Assembly: GCA_016000195.1 (NCBI GenBank)
Contig: JAECRO010000005.1
Span: 1-64,000, forward strand
Direction of reading: 5' to 3'
DNA: 64,000 nucleotides
From: Burkholderiales bacterium
GTDB taxonomy: Bacteria; Pseudomonadota; Gammaproteobacteria; Burkholderiales; Burkholderiaceae_C
Program-made: the position numbers and the translations under genes
Notes under the pieces: model-generated
The model's input: the letters and a program-made list of their open reading frames with translations, nothing else
Databases searched by the model: none
Told to the model about the DNA's origin: nothing
In this document: positions 24,556 through 33,146 of the stretch, piece by piece
How positions within the stretch are numbered: the stretch's first letter is position 1
Layout: every line of letters starts with the position of its first letter

Positions 24556-26247
24556 TCACGGAATCTGGCTGGGCGCGACCCAGGTGTAGCCCAGGACGGT
24601 AATGCCATCGATCATGCTCTGGAAATCCTGGTAGCCCGGCGCCCGCGCGGCGGGCTCCAGCAGGAAGGGATGAAAAAAGAAGGAGGCAAAGCCATCCCGG
24701 ACGGTTTTTGCATACGCGGCATTCGTCACGATGTCCTGCCAGGTATTCATGGCGTTGGAGGTCGAGTCAATGATGCCGATGTCGTACTGGATGTTGCCCA
24801 GGCTCTCGGGCAGGATGCGCTGGCCGTAGTAATCCTTGTTGATCACATACGGGAATATCTGCCCCATGGCGAAGTCCTTGTTGGGCGCCGGCTTGAAGTC
24901 GGGCTTGTCAGCCGTGAAGTACACCACCCGCTGGTAGGTCGTGTCGAAGACCTGGGCCACGGCCTTTGAAGCCAGCGCCGAGGCATGGTAGTGCGGCGTT
25001 TCCCAGGCGACCGGCGTGTAGCCGTTGCTGGCCAGCTCGGCCAGCCCGGCATTGAGCCGGTCCAGCGCCCAGGCGGTCGAGTCCTCGGCCACCGGCGAGT
25101 CGGCCACGATGTTCCAGAACTCGTAATCATGGCCGCTGACGCCGGTATGCGGGTTGCGCAGGTTGCTGTACTGGTGGGTGTAGCCGTGCATGACGATTTC
25201 CCCGCCGCGCGGCAAGGCGTAGTTGAGGGCGGTCTTCAGGTGGCTCGCCTCGGACAGGGGAATGGTTTGCGCCATGCCGTTGTTGAACACCCCCAGCGGG
25301 TCTTCGTAGCGCGGAATCACGGCGATGGAAAACGGGATTTTCTTGCCATGGAGGTAGTCGGTCAGCGTCTTCATGGCCTGCACCGACACCTTGGCGCCCA
25401 CGTCTTCGAGCCGCACCATGGCCTGGTGGCTTTCGGCGTGGTGTACATCCAGCATGTCGTGCAGCAAGTCGCACAGCACCAGGTAGCGGTCGCGCGGGCC
25501 GGTGAAGCTGAACGGCATGTCGGCCACGTACCAGAAGTTGCCCGAGCGGGTGATGTAAGGCACGGTCTCGCCGGTCCTGGGGTTGCTCACCGGCACGATC
25601 ACCGTGGCCCTGGCCTTGTCCAGCACGGTGATGACACCGATATCAGGGTCTGCATTGATGATGCCCGTCGCCGTATTGAAAACGTAGTGCTTGACGAAGG
25701 ACTTGCCCTTGTAGCCGATGGTGTCGAAGAAGCCGGGCTCCGGGTTGGCCGCCGTCGGCGCTGCATTCATGCCGCGCATGCCCGAAAATTTAAAGCCCGA
25801 TCTGGCGGGGAATTCATACACCGGATTCCAGGCGAGCTGCGACAGGTTGTGCTTGAACCAGACGACGGTCTTCCGTGAAGTGGAAACGTCGCTCAGGAAG
25901 GCCGGCGGCAGGGGGTTGCCGTAGTAGGAGCCGAGGTAAAACGTCGCATCGTAGGCCTGCATCGTGCCGGCCACGTAGTCCTGCACGGGCAGCAGGTCGG
26001 CGTTGCTGTCAAAGTGCCCCATCAGGTTTTTAAGCATGATGCCGAAGACCATGCCGAGCTTGCTGAACTCGCTGTTCGGAGGGTTGTCGTAAACAATCAG
26101 GGTTTTGGGTCCGGCCGGCGCGGCGGCAGGCTGGCGCGCCTGACTGAGGGCAATTTTTTCCGACAAGGCTTGCGGCCTCAGCTGCACGGCAGCGGGCGGA
26201 GAGATCAGCGTCACCACGAGAGCCACGGTGACGCACATGAAGCGCAA
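24556..26247 (-). CDS. DUF2334 deacetylase-like exported protein, paralogue 1
   Basis: About 563 residues, exported. After a signal peptide, a domain at about 45-270 (TLIVYDNPPNSEFSKLGM onward) precedes a DUF2334 polysaccharide-deacetylase-like domain. Putative metal and catalytic residues are seen in RLEDVG, MHGYTHQYSN, WETPHYHAS and FFFHPFLLEP. It is the most divergent of three tandem copies. By alignment of the leader with paralogue 3 (GGAGAACATC-ATG there), the expected start codon at 26257-26259 reads ATC here, after AGGGGAACATC. Translation may start at ATC, at the TTG 26247 given here or at the ATG 26238. Confidence 0.75.
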   Translation of the reverse strand: MRFMCVTVALVVTLISPPAAVQLRPQALSEKIALSQARQPAAAPAGPKTLIVYDNPPNSEFSKLGMVFGIMLKNLMGHFDSNADLLPVQDYVAGTMQAYDATFYLGSYYGNPLPPAFLSDVSTSRKTVVWFKHNLSQLAWNPVYEFPARSGFKFSGMRGMNAAPTAANPEPGFFDTIGYKGKSFVKHYVFNTATGIINADPDIGVITVLDKARATVIVPVSNPRTGETVPYITRSGNFWYVADMPFSFTGPRDRYLVLCDLLHDMLDVHHAESHQAMVRLEDVGAKVSVQAMKTLTDYLHGKKIPFSIAVIPRYEDPLGVFNNGMAQTIPLSEASHLKTALNYALPRGGEIVMHGYTHQYSNLRNPHTGVSGHDYEFWNIVADSPVAEDSTAWALDRLNAGLAELASNGYTPVAWETPHYHASALASKAVAQVFDTTYQRVVYFTADKPDFKPAPNKDFAMGQIFPYVINKDYYGQRILPESLGNIQYDIGIIDSTSNAMNTWQDIVTNAAYAKTVRDGFASFFFHPFLLEPAARAPGYQDFQSMIDGITVLGYTWVAPSQIP

Positions 26248-26469
26248 AAGATTTTTGATGATGTTCCCCTGAAATGGCAGGCGTCCTCCGGGTTTGGGCT
26301 TGACGGAAAAATCATCCGTCCAGGCATCACGCCCCCCCCACGACAGCGTGACTTTAAAAACCCTTTTCGCCCAGAATGCAGCGACATTTCACGCAGAAAG
26401 CGCAAGGCGGCGTCACGGTCTTACGACTCCGCAACGCCGCGCGTCTTCACACCAGCCACGCCGGCAGCA

Positions 26470-28092
26470 TCACTGGGCCTTGCTGGCCGCAACCCATGTG
26501 TAACCCAGGTTGGTGATGCCGTTGATGGTGTTCTGGAAGTCCTGGTAGCCGGGAACGGCAAAGGCAGGTTCCAGCCAGAACGGATGGAAGAAGAACGAGG
26601 CGTAGCCGTCCCGAACCACCTTGGCGTAGTCCGCATTCGTCACGATGTCCTGCCAGCTGTAGAAGCCGTCCGTAGTTTCGTACTCGATGTTGCCCAGGTT
26701 TTCAGGAATGATGCGCTGGCCGTAGTAGTCCTTCTTGATCACATACGGAAAGATCTGCCCCACGCCGAAGTCCCTGCCCGTGGCGGCATAGAAATTGGGC
26801 TGGTCGGCCGTGAAGTACACCACCCGCTGATAGGTCGTGTTGAAGGCCTGCGGCGTCACTTTGGAAGTCAGCGCCGAGGCATGGTAGTGCGGCGTTTCCC
26901 AGGCGACCGGCGTGTAGCCGTTGCTGGCCAGCTCGGTCTTTCCGGCATTGAGCCGGCCCAGCGCCCAGGCGGCCGAGTCTTCGGCCACCGGCGAATTGGC
27001 CACGATGTTCCAGAACTCGTAGTCGTCGCCGCTCACGCCGGTATTTCCGTTGGCGATGTTGCTGTACTGGTGGGTATAGCCGTGCATGACCACCTCCGCG
27101 CCGCGCGTCAGGGCGTAGTTGACGGCAGTTTTCAGATTGGTGGCCTGGGACAGCGGCACGGTCAGCGGCACATTGCCGTTGTAGACGCCCAGCGCATCCA
27201 CGTAGCGCGGAATCATGGCGATGGAAAACGGGATTTTTTTGCCATACATGTAGTCGGTCAGCGTCTTCATGGCCGACACCGACACCATGGCGCCTACGTC
27301 TTCCAGCCGCACCATGGCCTGGTGGCTTTCGGCATGGCTCACGCCCAGCATGTCGTGCAGCACGTCGGTCAGCACCAGGTAGCGGTCGCGCGGGCCGATG
27401 TAGCTGAACGGCATATCGGCCACGTACCACAAGTTGCCCGAGCGCAGGATGTAGGGCGCGGACTCCCCGGTCTTGGGATTGCGCACCGGCACGATCACCG
27501 ACGCCTTGGCGGTATCCAGCACGCTGGTCACGCCGAGGTCGGGGTCGGCGTTGACGTAGCCCGTGGCCCCGTTGAAGGTGTAGTACTTGACGAAGGACTT
27601 GCCCTTGTAGCCGACGGTGTCAAAAAAACCGGGCTCCGGGTTGGCTGCCGTGGGCGCTGCATTCATGCCGCGCAGGCCCGAAAAACTGAAGCCGAATTTG
27701 GCCGAAAAGCTGTATGCCGGATTCCAGGCGAGCTGCCACAGGTTGTACTTGAACCACACCACGGTCTTTTGTGTCGTCATCACATCGTTCAGGAAAGCCG
27801 CCGGCAAGGGGTTGTCGTAGTAGGCGCCCATGTAAAACGTCGCATCGTAGGCCTGCATCTTGCCGGCCACGTAGTTCTGCGCCGGCAGCAGCTCGGCGTT
27901 GCTGTCAAAGTGACCGAGCAGGTTCTTGAGCATGATGCCGTAGGCCAGGCCGAGCTTGGCCTGGTCAGTCCCCGGCGGACCGTCATACACGATCAGGGTT
28001 TTGGGGGCGGCGGTCTGCGCAGTCACAGGCTGCGCCATCAACGCCGCTGCAAAAAGCATGACGACAGACATGAAGCGAAGTATTTTTTTCAT
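26470..28092 (-). CDS. DUF2334 deacetylase-like exported protein, paralogue 2
   Basis: 540 residues, exported, with a clear signal peptide (KKILRFMSVVMLFAAALMAQPVTAQ). It has the same two-part layout as its neighbours: an N-terminal domain starting TLIVYDGPPGTDQAKLGL, then a DUF2334 domain with RLEDVG, MHGYTHQYSN, WETPHYHAS and FFFHPFWLEP. The ATG at 28092 matches paralogue 3. Long stretches are nearly identical to paralogue 3, for example GIMLKNLLGHFDSNAELLPA. It is shorter than paralogue 3 between GNIEYE and YSWQDIV. The tandem position and likeness show local duplication. Confidence 0.82.
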   Translation of the reverse strand: MKKILRFMSVVMLFAAALMAQPVTAQTAAPKTLIVYDGPPGTDQAKLGLAYGIMLKNLLGHFDSNAELLPAQNYVAGKMQAYDATFYMGAYYDNPLPAAFLNDVMTTQKTVVWFKYNLWQLAWNPAYSFSAKFGFSFSGLRGMNAAPTAANPEPGFFDTVGYKGKSFVKYYTFNGATGYVNADPDLGVTSVLDTAKASVIVPVRNPKTGESAPYILRSGNLWYVADMPFSYIGPRDRYLVLTDVLHDMLGVSHAESHQAMVRLEDVGAMVSVSAMKTLTDYMYGKKIPFSIAMIPRYVDALGVYNGNVPLTVPLSQATNLKTAVNYALTRGAEVVMHGYTHQYSNIANGNTGVSGDDYEFWNIVANSPVAEDSAAWALGRLNAGKTELASNGYTPVAWETPHYHASALTSKVTPQAFNTTYQRVVYFTADQPNFYAATGRDFGVGQIFPYVIKKDYYGQRIIPENLGNIEYETTDGFYSWQDIVTNADYAKVVRDGYASFFFHPFWLEPAFAVPGYQDFQNTINGITNLGYTWVAASKAQ

Positions 28093-28278
28093 GATTTTTC
28101 TTGATCGATTTATTTGGGAGAGGGGTAACTTCTTCCAAATTTCGTTCAAGCTGTGCTTGGGCGCGGATTGAAACATGGCATCTCTTTTTATTTGAATTGA
28201 TTGAATCTGCCGGGGACTGCCGCAGCGCCTCACGGCGCAAGCGCAAGGCGCCTGCGGGGGCCGTCCACGGCAGCGGGA

Positions 28279-29922
28279 TCACTGGGCCTGGCTAGGCGCA
28301 ATCCAGGTGTAGCCCAGAGCGGTAATGCCGTCGATCACCTTCTTGAAGTCGGCGAAGCCAGGCGTGCCCACGTCAGGCTCCAGCCAGAACGGATGGAAGA
28401 AGAACGAGGCATAGCCGTCCCGCACGACCTTGGCATAGTCCGCATTCGTCACGATGTCCTGCCAGGTGTAGTTGAAGTTGGAGGTCGGGTCGATGGCCCT
28501 GATGTCGTACTCGATGTTGCCCAGGCTTTCAGGAATGATGCGCTGGCCGTAGTAGTCCTTCTTGATCACGTAGGGAAAGATTTGTCCCACGCCAAAGTCC
28601 TTGTTGGGCACCGGGTTGAAGTTGGGTTTGTCGGCCGTGAAGTACACCACCCGCTGGTAGGTGGTGCTGAAGTTGGCGGGCTTTGCAAACACCTTCGAAG
28701 CCAGCGCCGAGGAATGGTAGTGCGGCGTTTCCCAGGCGACCGGCGTGTAGCCGTTGCTGGTCAGCTCGGCCTTCCCTTTGGTGATCCGGTCCTGCGCCCA
28801 GGCGGTCGAGTCTTCCGCCACCGGCGAGTTGGTCACGATGTTCCAGAACTCGTAGTCGTCACCGCTCACGCCGGTATGCGGGTCGCGGATGTTGCTGTAC
28901 TGGTGGGTGTAGCCGTGCATGACCACCTCCGCGCCGCGCGGCAAGGCATAGTTGAGGGCCGTTTTCAGGTTGGTGGCCTGGGACAGCGGCACGGTTTGCG
29001 GAATGTTGCCGTTATAGACGCCCAGCGCATCCACATAGCGCGGAATCGTGGCGATGGAAAACGGAATATGTTTGCCGTACAGGTAGTCGGTCAGCGTCTT
29101 CATGGCCGACACCGATACCATGGCGCCCACGTCTTCCAGCCGCACCAGGGCCCGATGCTTTTCAGGCGTGTTCACGCCCAGCATGTCGTGCAGCAGGTCA
29201 GCCAGCACCAGATAGCGGTCGCGCGGGCCGATGAAGCTGAACGGCATGTCGGCCACGTACCAGAATTTTCCCGAACGCGTGACGTAGGGCACGGTCTCGC
29301 CGGTCTTGGGGTTGGTCACCGGCACGAGCACCGAGGCCTTGACAGGATCCAGCACGGTGGTTGTGCCGATGTCCGGGTCTGCATTGATGGCACCAGTGGC
29401 GCTATCGAAGGTGTAGTACTTGACGAAGGACTTTCCCTTGTAGCCGATGGTGTCAAAAAAGCCGGGCGCTGGATTGGCTGCCGTTGGCAATGCGTTCAGG
29501 CCGCGCAAGGTCGAGTAGTCAAAACCAAACTTCGCCGGAAAACCATAAGCCGGATTCCAGGCGAGCTGCCACAGGTTGTACTTGAACCACACGACGGTCT
29601 TCGTCGTTGTTGACGCGTCGCTCAAAAAAGCTGCCGGCAAGGGGTTGTCGTAGTACGAGCCAAGGTAAAACGTCGCATCGTAAGCCTGCATCTTGCCGGC
29701 CACGTAGTTCTGCGCCGGCAGCAGCTCGGCGTTGCTGTCAAAGTGCCCGAGCAGGTTCTTGAGCATGATGCCGTAGGCCATGCCGAGCTTGGTGTACTCG
29801 CTGCCGGCAGGGGCATCGTAAACAATCAGGGTTTTGGGACCCGTTTGCGCAACCGCAGGCGGCGCCAGCAACGCCACCATTAAAAGCATGGTGACACACA
29901 GGAAGCTGCTGATCTTTTTCAT
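28279..29922 (-). CDS. DUF2334 deacetylase-like exported protein, paralogue 3
   Basis: 547 residues, exported (signal peptide KKISSFLCVTMLLMVALLAPPAVAQ). N-terminal domain (TLIVYDAPAGSEYTKLGM), then a DUF2334 domain with RLEDVG (probable catalytic and metal Asp), MHGYTHQYSN (two His), WETPHYHSS and FFFHPFWLEP. GGAG precedes the ATG by about eight bases. It is the first of the three copies in transcription order, 24 bp after a small proline-rich exported protein gene and downstream of the nfrA-like gene. DUF2334 belongs to the NodB-like carbohydrate deacetylase group; the substrate is inferred from context to be the Nfr-type polymer. Confidence 0.82.
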   Translation of the reverse strand: MKKISSFLCVTMLLMVALLAPPAVAQTGPKTLIVYDAPAGSEYTKLGMAYGIMLKNLLGHFDSNAELLPAQNYVAGKMQAYDATFYLGSYYDNPLPAAFLSDASTTTKTVVWFKYNLWQLAWNPAYGFPAKFGFDYSTLRGLNALPTAANPAPGFFDTIGYKGKSFVKYYTFDSATGAINADPDIGTTTVLDPVKASVLVPVTNPKTGETVPYVTRSGKFWYVADMPFSFIGPRDRYLVLADLLHDMLGVNTPEKHRALVRLEDVGAMVSVSAMKTLTDYLYGKHIPFSIATIPRYVDALGVYNGNIPQTVPLSQATNLKTALNYALPRGAEVVMHGYTHQYSNIRDPHTGVSGDDYEFWNIVTNSPVAEDSTAWAQDRITKGKAELTSNGYTPVAWETPHYHSSALASKVFAKPANFSTTYQRVVYFTADKPNFNPVPNKDFGVGQIFPYVIKKDYYGQRIIPESLGNIEYDIRAIDPTSNFNYTWQDIVTNADYAKVVRDGYASFFFHPFWLEPDVGTPGFADFKKVIDGITALGYTWIAPSQAQ

Positions 29923-29946
29923 GATGTTCTCCAGGAATGGTTCGTT

Positions 29947-30240
29947 TTATTTAACTTTGGGTGGTTTTGGAGTTTTGGGAATTTTTGGATCTTGGGGATC
30001 AGGAACATCCAGCGTGTCGTCGCGCGTGAAGTCTTTTTTCTCCAGCCTGGAGTGCTTGTGCGCGCGTTTTTGACGCGACACTTCCTCTGGAGTGACCCCC
30101 GCCTGCACGCGGACCTTGTCCGAACCGGGCGGCAAAGGTGGCGCCTCGACCGGCGCAGCCTGCACCGCCATGGCACAGCCTGCCAACGCAAAAACAATCG
30201 GCATCCTGCCGACGAGCATCCGAATCGTGTGGTGTTTCAT
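29947..30240 (-). CDS. Small exported proline-rich protein
   Basis: 97 residues and of no family I recognise. It has an N-terminal signal sequence (MLVGRMPIVFALAGCAMAVQA, with a lipobox-like ALAGC), a short charged middle (VTPEEVSRQKRAHKHSRLEKKD) and a Pro/Lys-rich tail (PDPQDPKIPKTPKPPKVK). AAAGG sits eight bases before the ATG at 30240. It lies between the nfrA-like gene and the first DUF2334 gene on the same strand, so it probably belongs to the same export or tailoring apparatus. The basic tail could bind an acidic polymer or peptidoglycan; that is a guess. Confidence 0.65.
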   Translation of the reverse strand: MKHHTIRMLVGRMPIVFALAGCAMAVQAAPVEAPPLPPGSDKVRVQAGVTPEEVSRQKRAHKHSRLEKKDFTRDDTLDVPDPQDPKIPKTPKPPKVK

Positions 30241-30338
30241 ACCGTGACCTTTCAATGGGTTGAGTTTTCCTAACAGCCGCATGTGGCCTGCAGCTCCATC
30301 AATTCATTTATTTATTCATCAATTGATCCATCGCTTCC

Positions 30339-33146
30339 TCAGTAAGACAGCGTGAACCTGAGGAAAACACCCTTGGCCCGCTCATCGCCACTGATGCGGC
30401 CGCGGTACTGCAGCGACATGTCCCAGTAAGAGCGCGGTGCGGTGTATTTGTCCTCGTTGAACCAGTAGCGCAAGCTGGCGCCGACGCCGGCGCCAACGGC
30501 CTTCTCATGGCCTATTGCATAGCCTTCATTGCGATCCGCCCCCAGCACCACATGCGGGAAAATGACCAGCTTGGGATGCAGGGAGTCGAGCCGATAGCTG
30601 CGCCCGGCCTGGCCTTCAAAATTGGCGTAGTCCTGCTTGACCTTGATGAAGCGGCCCGCTTCGGCGTACACCTGCGCGGTCCACCAGTCGGGCATGTCAA
30701 CGCGCAGGTCCTGGCCCAGGCCCCATGAATAGCCCACGCGTGCCAGCCAGTCGGTCTGGGCCTTGCTGCCAATCTTCAGGCGCCGCTCCACGGCCAGCAC
30801 CAGGTTGGTGTCGGCAAAAGGCTTTACCCGGGCGCCCAGCGCACCTTGGACGGTGGGCGCACCCGTCGGCTGTTCAGCCTTGCTGTACAGCGTTCCGGCA
30901 AGGCCGCCATAAACCTCGACCAGGCGCCCGTCACCGTAGCCAAACGGCCGCCAGTAGGCCTCCAGCCCGCCTTGCAGGGTGTCATCGGTCGCGCCCGGCG
31001 TGAGTGACAGGCCAGAGGTGGCAATGCCCCGGTAGGTCAGCGATCCATAGACCCCGCCCTTGCGCGTGCGGTCTGCGACCGAGCGGCGTGCGTTAAACAG
31101 CTGCTGCGGGGCAAGCGGCAGTTGCCCGGACTCGGCGGCATCGATGGCGCGGCTGAAATAGCGCACCGACTCCTCGTTGCGGCCCAGCCGGCCAGCCGCA
31201 TAAGCGGCATCCTGAAGCGCCGAATCGGGCAGCGCGCTGGCGCTGGAAGCGCGGTCGAACGCCGCCAGGGCCGCATCGTCGTCTCCGGCCTGCATGGCCA
31301 GGTAGGCGGTATCGACTTCGGGCTGGGCGGCAAAAGCCCCCTCACGAAGCGCAGCGTTAAAGCGCTCGCGCGCCTGCGCCCTGCGATTAAGCTGGACCAG
31401 CAAGCCCGTCTCGGTAGCCGCAGAGACGCTGCCGCTGCGCAGTGCGCTCTCGGCATCAAGCACGGCCAGCGACTCTTGCCCCTGGCGCTGGCGTACACGG
31501 CTGCGCAAGGCCAGCATTTCGCCGTCATTGGCGTTGCCTGGCATGGCCAGGAAAGCCGTCGCCTCCTGATCGGCCGGCTCCAGCTGGCCCGCCGCCACCA
31601 GGGCATTGACCAGCAGCAAACGGTACTGCAGATTGCCTGGCGAAACCTGCAGCGCTTCCCGCGCCTTGCCCACGGCCGTGTCGTAGTCCTGCGCGCCAAA
31701 CGCCTTGTAGGCGGCGTCGGCGACGGCATAGGCCGGGTCGGGCGGACTTTCGCCGGGCCAGACCTCGCACCAGGCCGAGAACGAACTGCCCACGCAGACC
31801 ACTTTGGGTGTCGCCCATGCGGGCGGCACCGTTCCCGGAACCGCGCTGCGCCTGAAAGCCTGAAATGCCAGCGTACGGCGGGACTCCACCCCCGGGTCAA
31901 GCGGCGCCATCAGCGGCGGCTCCAGCAAGTCCAGCGCTTTTTTCGGCTCGCCAGCCGCCAGGGCGGCGTCCGCAGCCATCAGGCGAAAGTTGTGCTGGTC
32001 ACTCGGGCTCAGTTCAGGCCCGGCCAGCGCATGGTCCAGGTCGGCGCTGGCGGCGGGACGCTGGTCAAGCCGCTGCAGCGCATGGCCGCGCAGCACCAGC
32101 AATGCGGGCCGGGGCCCCATGTCGCGAATCGCGTCATTGGCGGCCTGCTCGGCCTCGGGCCACTTTTGCGCCACCAGCAGCAAGCCCACAAGCTGCAGGC
32201 GGTGAGGCAGCAGGTCGGGGGCATAGTCAATGCCCTTGCGGGCCGACTCAGCCGCAGCATCAGCCTGGCCCGCTGCAGCCGCCTTGTTGGCTTCGTCGAA
32301 GTATTTGAAAGCAATGTGCTGGCGCACCATTTTTTGCCGCGCCACCAGTTCGTCGTCCGGCCCCCCGACGCTGGCACCCGGCGGTATTTGCGAGGCCACG
32401 GCATCGGCTTCTTCGAGCTGGCCCGTTTCACTCAGCTCATAGACCAGCAGCGAGCGGTAGGCCCGGTTGCCGGGCGCCAGGCGAAGGGCTTCGCGCGCGG
32501 CCAGCACGGCAGCGGCATGATCACCCTCGGCGCTGACCTTGTAGGCCTTGCCGGCAAAGGCATAGGCTGAATCGGCACGCCGCGAGGCAGCAGAAGTTAT
32601 TGCCCTGCGGGGACGGGAGCCCGGCGCCGCACGACCGGGCCGTGGCGCCTCGGCAAGCGGTATCGGTGCAGCCGGTGTCCGAAGGGCTGGATTGCCGTCG
32701 GCACGGGGCTGCGCAACCGCAGGATTGCCCGGCGAAGTTGCCGCCGGTGGCGACAGCGGCCTGGCAGGCGGCAGATGCGCGGTTTTGGGCGCCCTGCCTT
32801 GCAGTTCAGCCAGCGCATGGGCCAGCCGGGCATTGCCGGGATTGCGCGTGAGCTGCTCGCGCAGCACCACTTCGGCCCGTGCCGGCTCGTTGAAACGGCG
32901 GTAGGCCTGGGCCAGGTGAATGGCAACCACCGGGTTGTCGGGCGCCAGCGTGTGCGCCTGCTCGAACTCCGACAGCGCCACGCCACGCTCCCCGCGCGCC
33001 ATGGCATCGAAACCTCTTTCCAGATGCGGGTACAGCAGAAACCGCCGGTAGCCGGTTGCATCCGGGCCAAGGTCGAGCGTTTGCGCGCTCGCGGCAAAGA
33101 CCGACAGGCTCAGCGACAAGGCAAGCATCGTCAAATTAAGTTTCAT
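30339..33146 (-). CDS. nfrA: NfrA-like TPR/outer-membrane polysaccharide export protein
   Basis: 935 residues. Signal peptide (LSLSLSVFAASAQ), then TPR repeats through about residue 680 (for example GERGVALSEFEQAHTLAPDN and EALRLAPGNRAYRSLLVYEL) with a Pro-rich linker near 120-180, and a C-terminal domain of amphipathic strands that should form an outer-membrane beta-barrel, ending in an aromatic-containing strand (VFLRFTLSY). The C-terminal half matches the NfrA C-terminal type, the outer-membrane part of the E. coli phage N4 receptor. E. coli NfrA is about 990 residues. The start overlaps the nfrB-like stop by 4 bp (ATGA), so synthase and exporter are translated together. Probable role: moving the NfrB product across periplasm and outer membrane. 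Confidence 0.85.
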   Translation of the reverse strand: MKLNLTMLALSLSLSVFAASAQTLDLGPDATGYRRFLLYPHLERGFDAMARGERGVALSEFEQAHTLAPDNPVVAIHLAQAYRRFNEPARAEVVLREQLTRNPGNARLAHALAELQGRAPKTAHLPPARPLSPPAATSPGNPAVAQPRADGNPALRTPAAPIPLAEAPRPGRAAPGSRPRRAITSAASRRADSAYAFAGKAYKVSAEGDHAAAVLAAREALRLAPGNRAYRSLLVYELSETGQLEEADAVASQIPPGASVGGPDDELVARQKMVRQHIAFKYFDEANKAAAAGQADAAAESARKGIDYAPDLLPHRLQLVGLLLVAQKWPEAEQAANDAIRDMGPRPALLVLRGHALQRLDQRPAASADLDHALAGPELSPSDQHNFRLMAADAALAAGEPKKALDLLEPPLMAPLDPGVESRRTLAFQAFRRSAVPGTVPPAWATPKVVCVGSSFSAWCEVWPGESPPDPAYAVADAAYKAFGAQDYDTAVGKAREALQVSPGNLQYRLLLVNALVAAGQLEPADQEATAFLAMPGNANDGEMLALRSRVRQRQGQESLAVLDAESALRSGSVSAATETGLLVQLNRRAQARERFNAALREGAFAAQPEVDTAYLAMQAGDDDAALAAFDRASSASALPDSALQDAAYAAGRLGRNEESVRYFSRAIDAAESGQLPLAPQQLFNARRSVADRTRKGGVYGSLTYRGIATSGLSLTPGATDDTLQGGLEAYWRPFGYGDGRLVEVYGGLAGTLYSKAEQPTGAPTVQGALGARVKPFADTNLVLAVERRLKIGSKAQTDWLARVGYSWGLGQDLRVDMPDWWTAQVYAEAGRFIKVKQDYANFEGQAGRSYRLDSLHPKLVIFPHVVLGADRNEGYAIGHEKAVGAGVGASLRYWFNEDKYTAPRSYWDMSLQYRGRISGDERAKGVFLRFTLSY

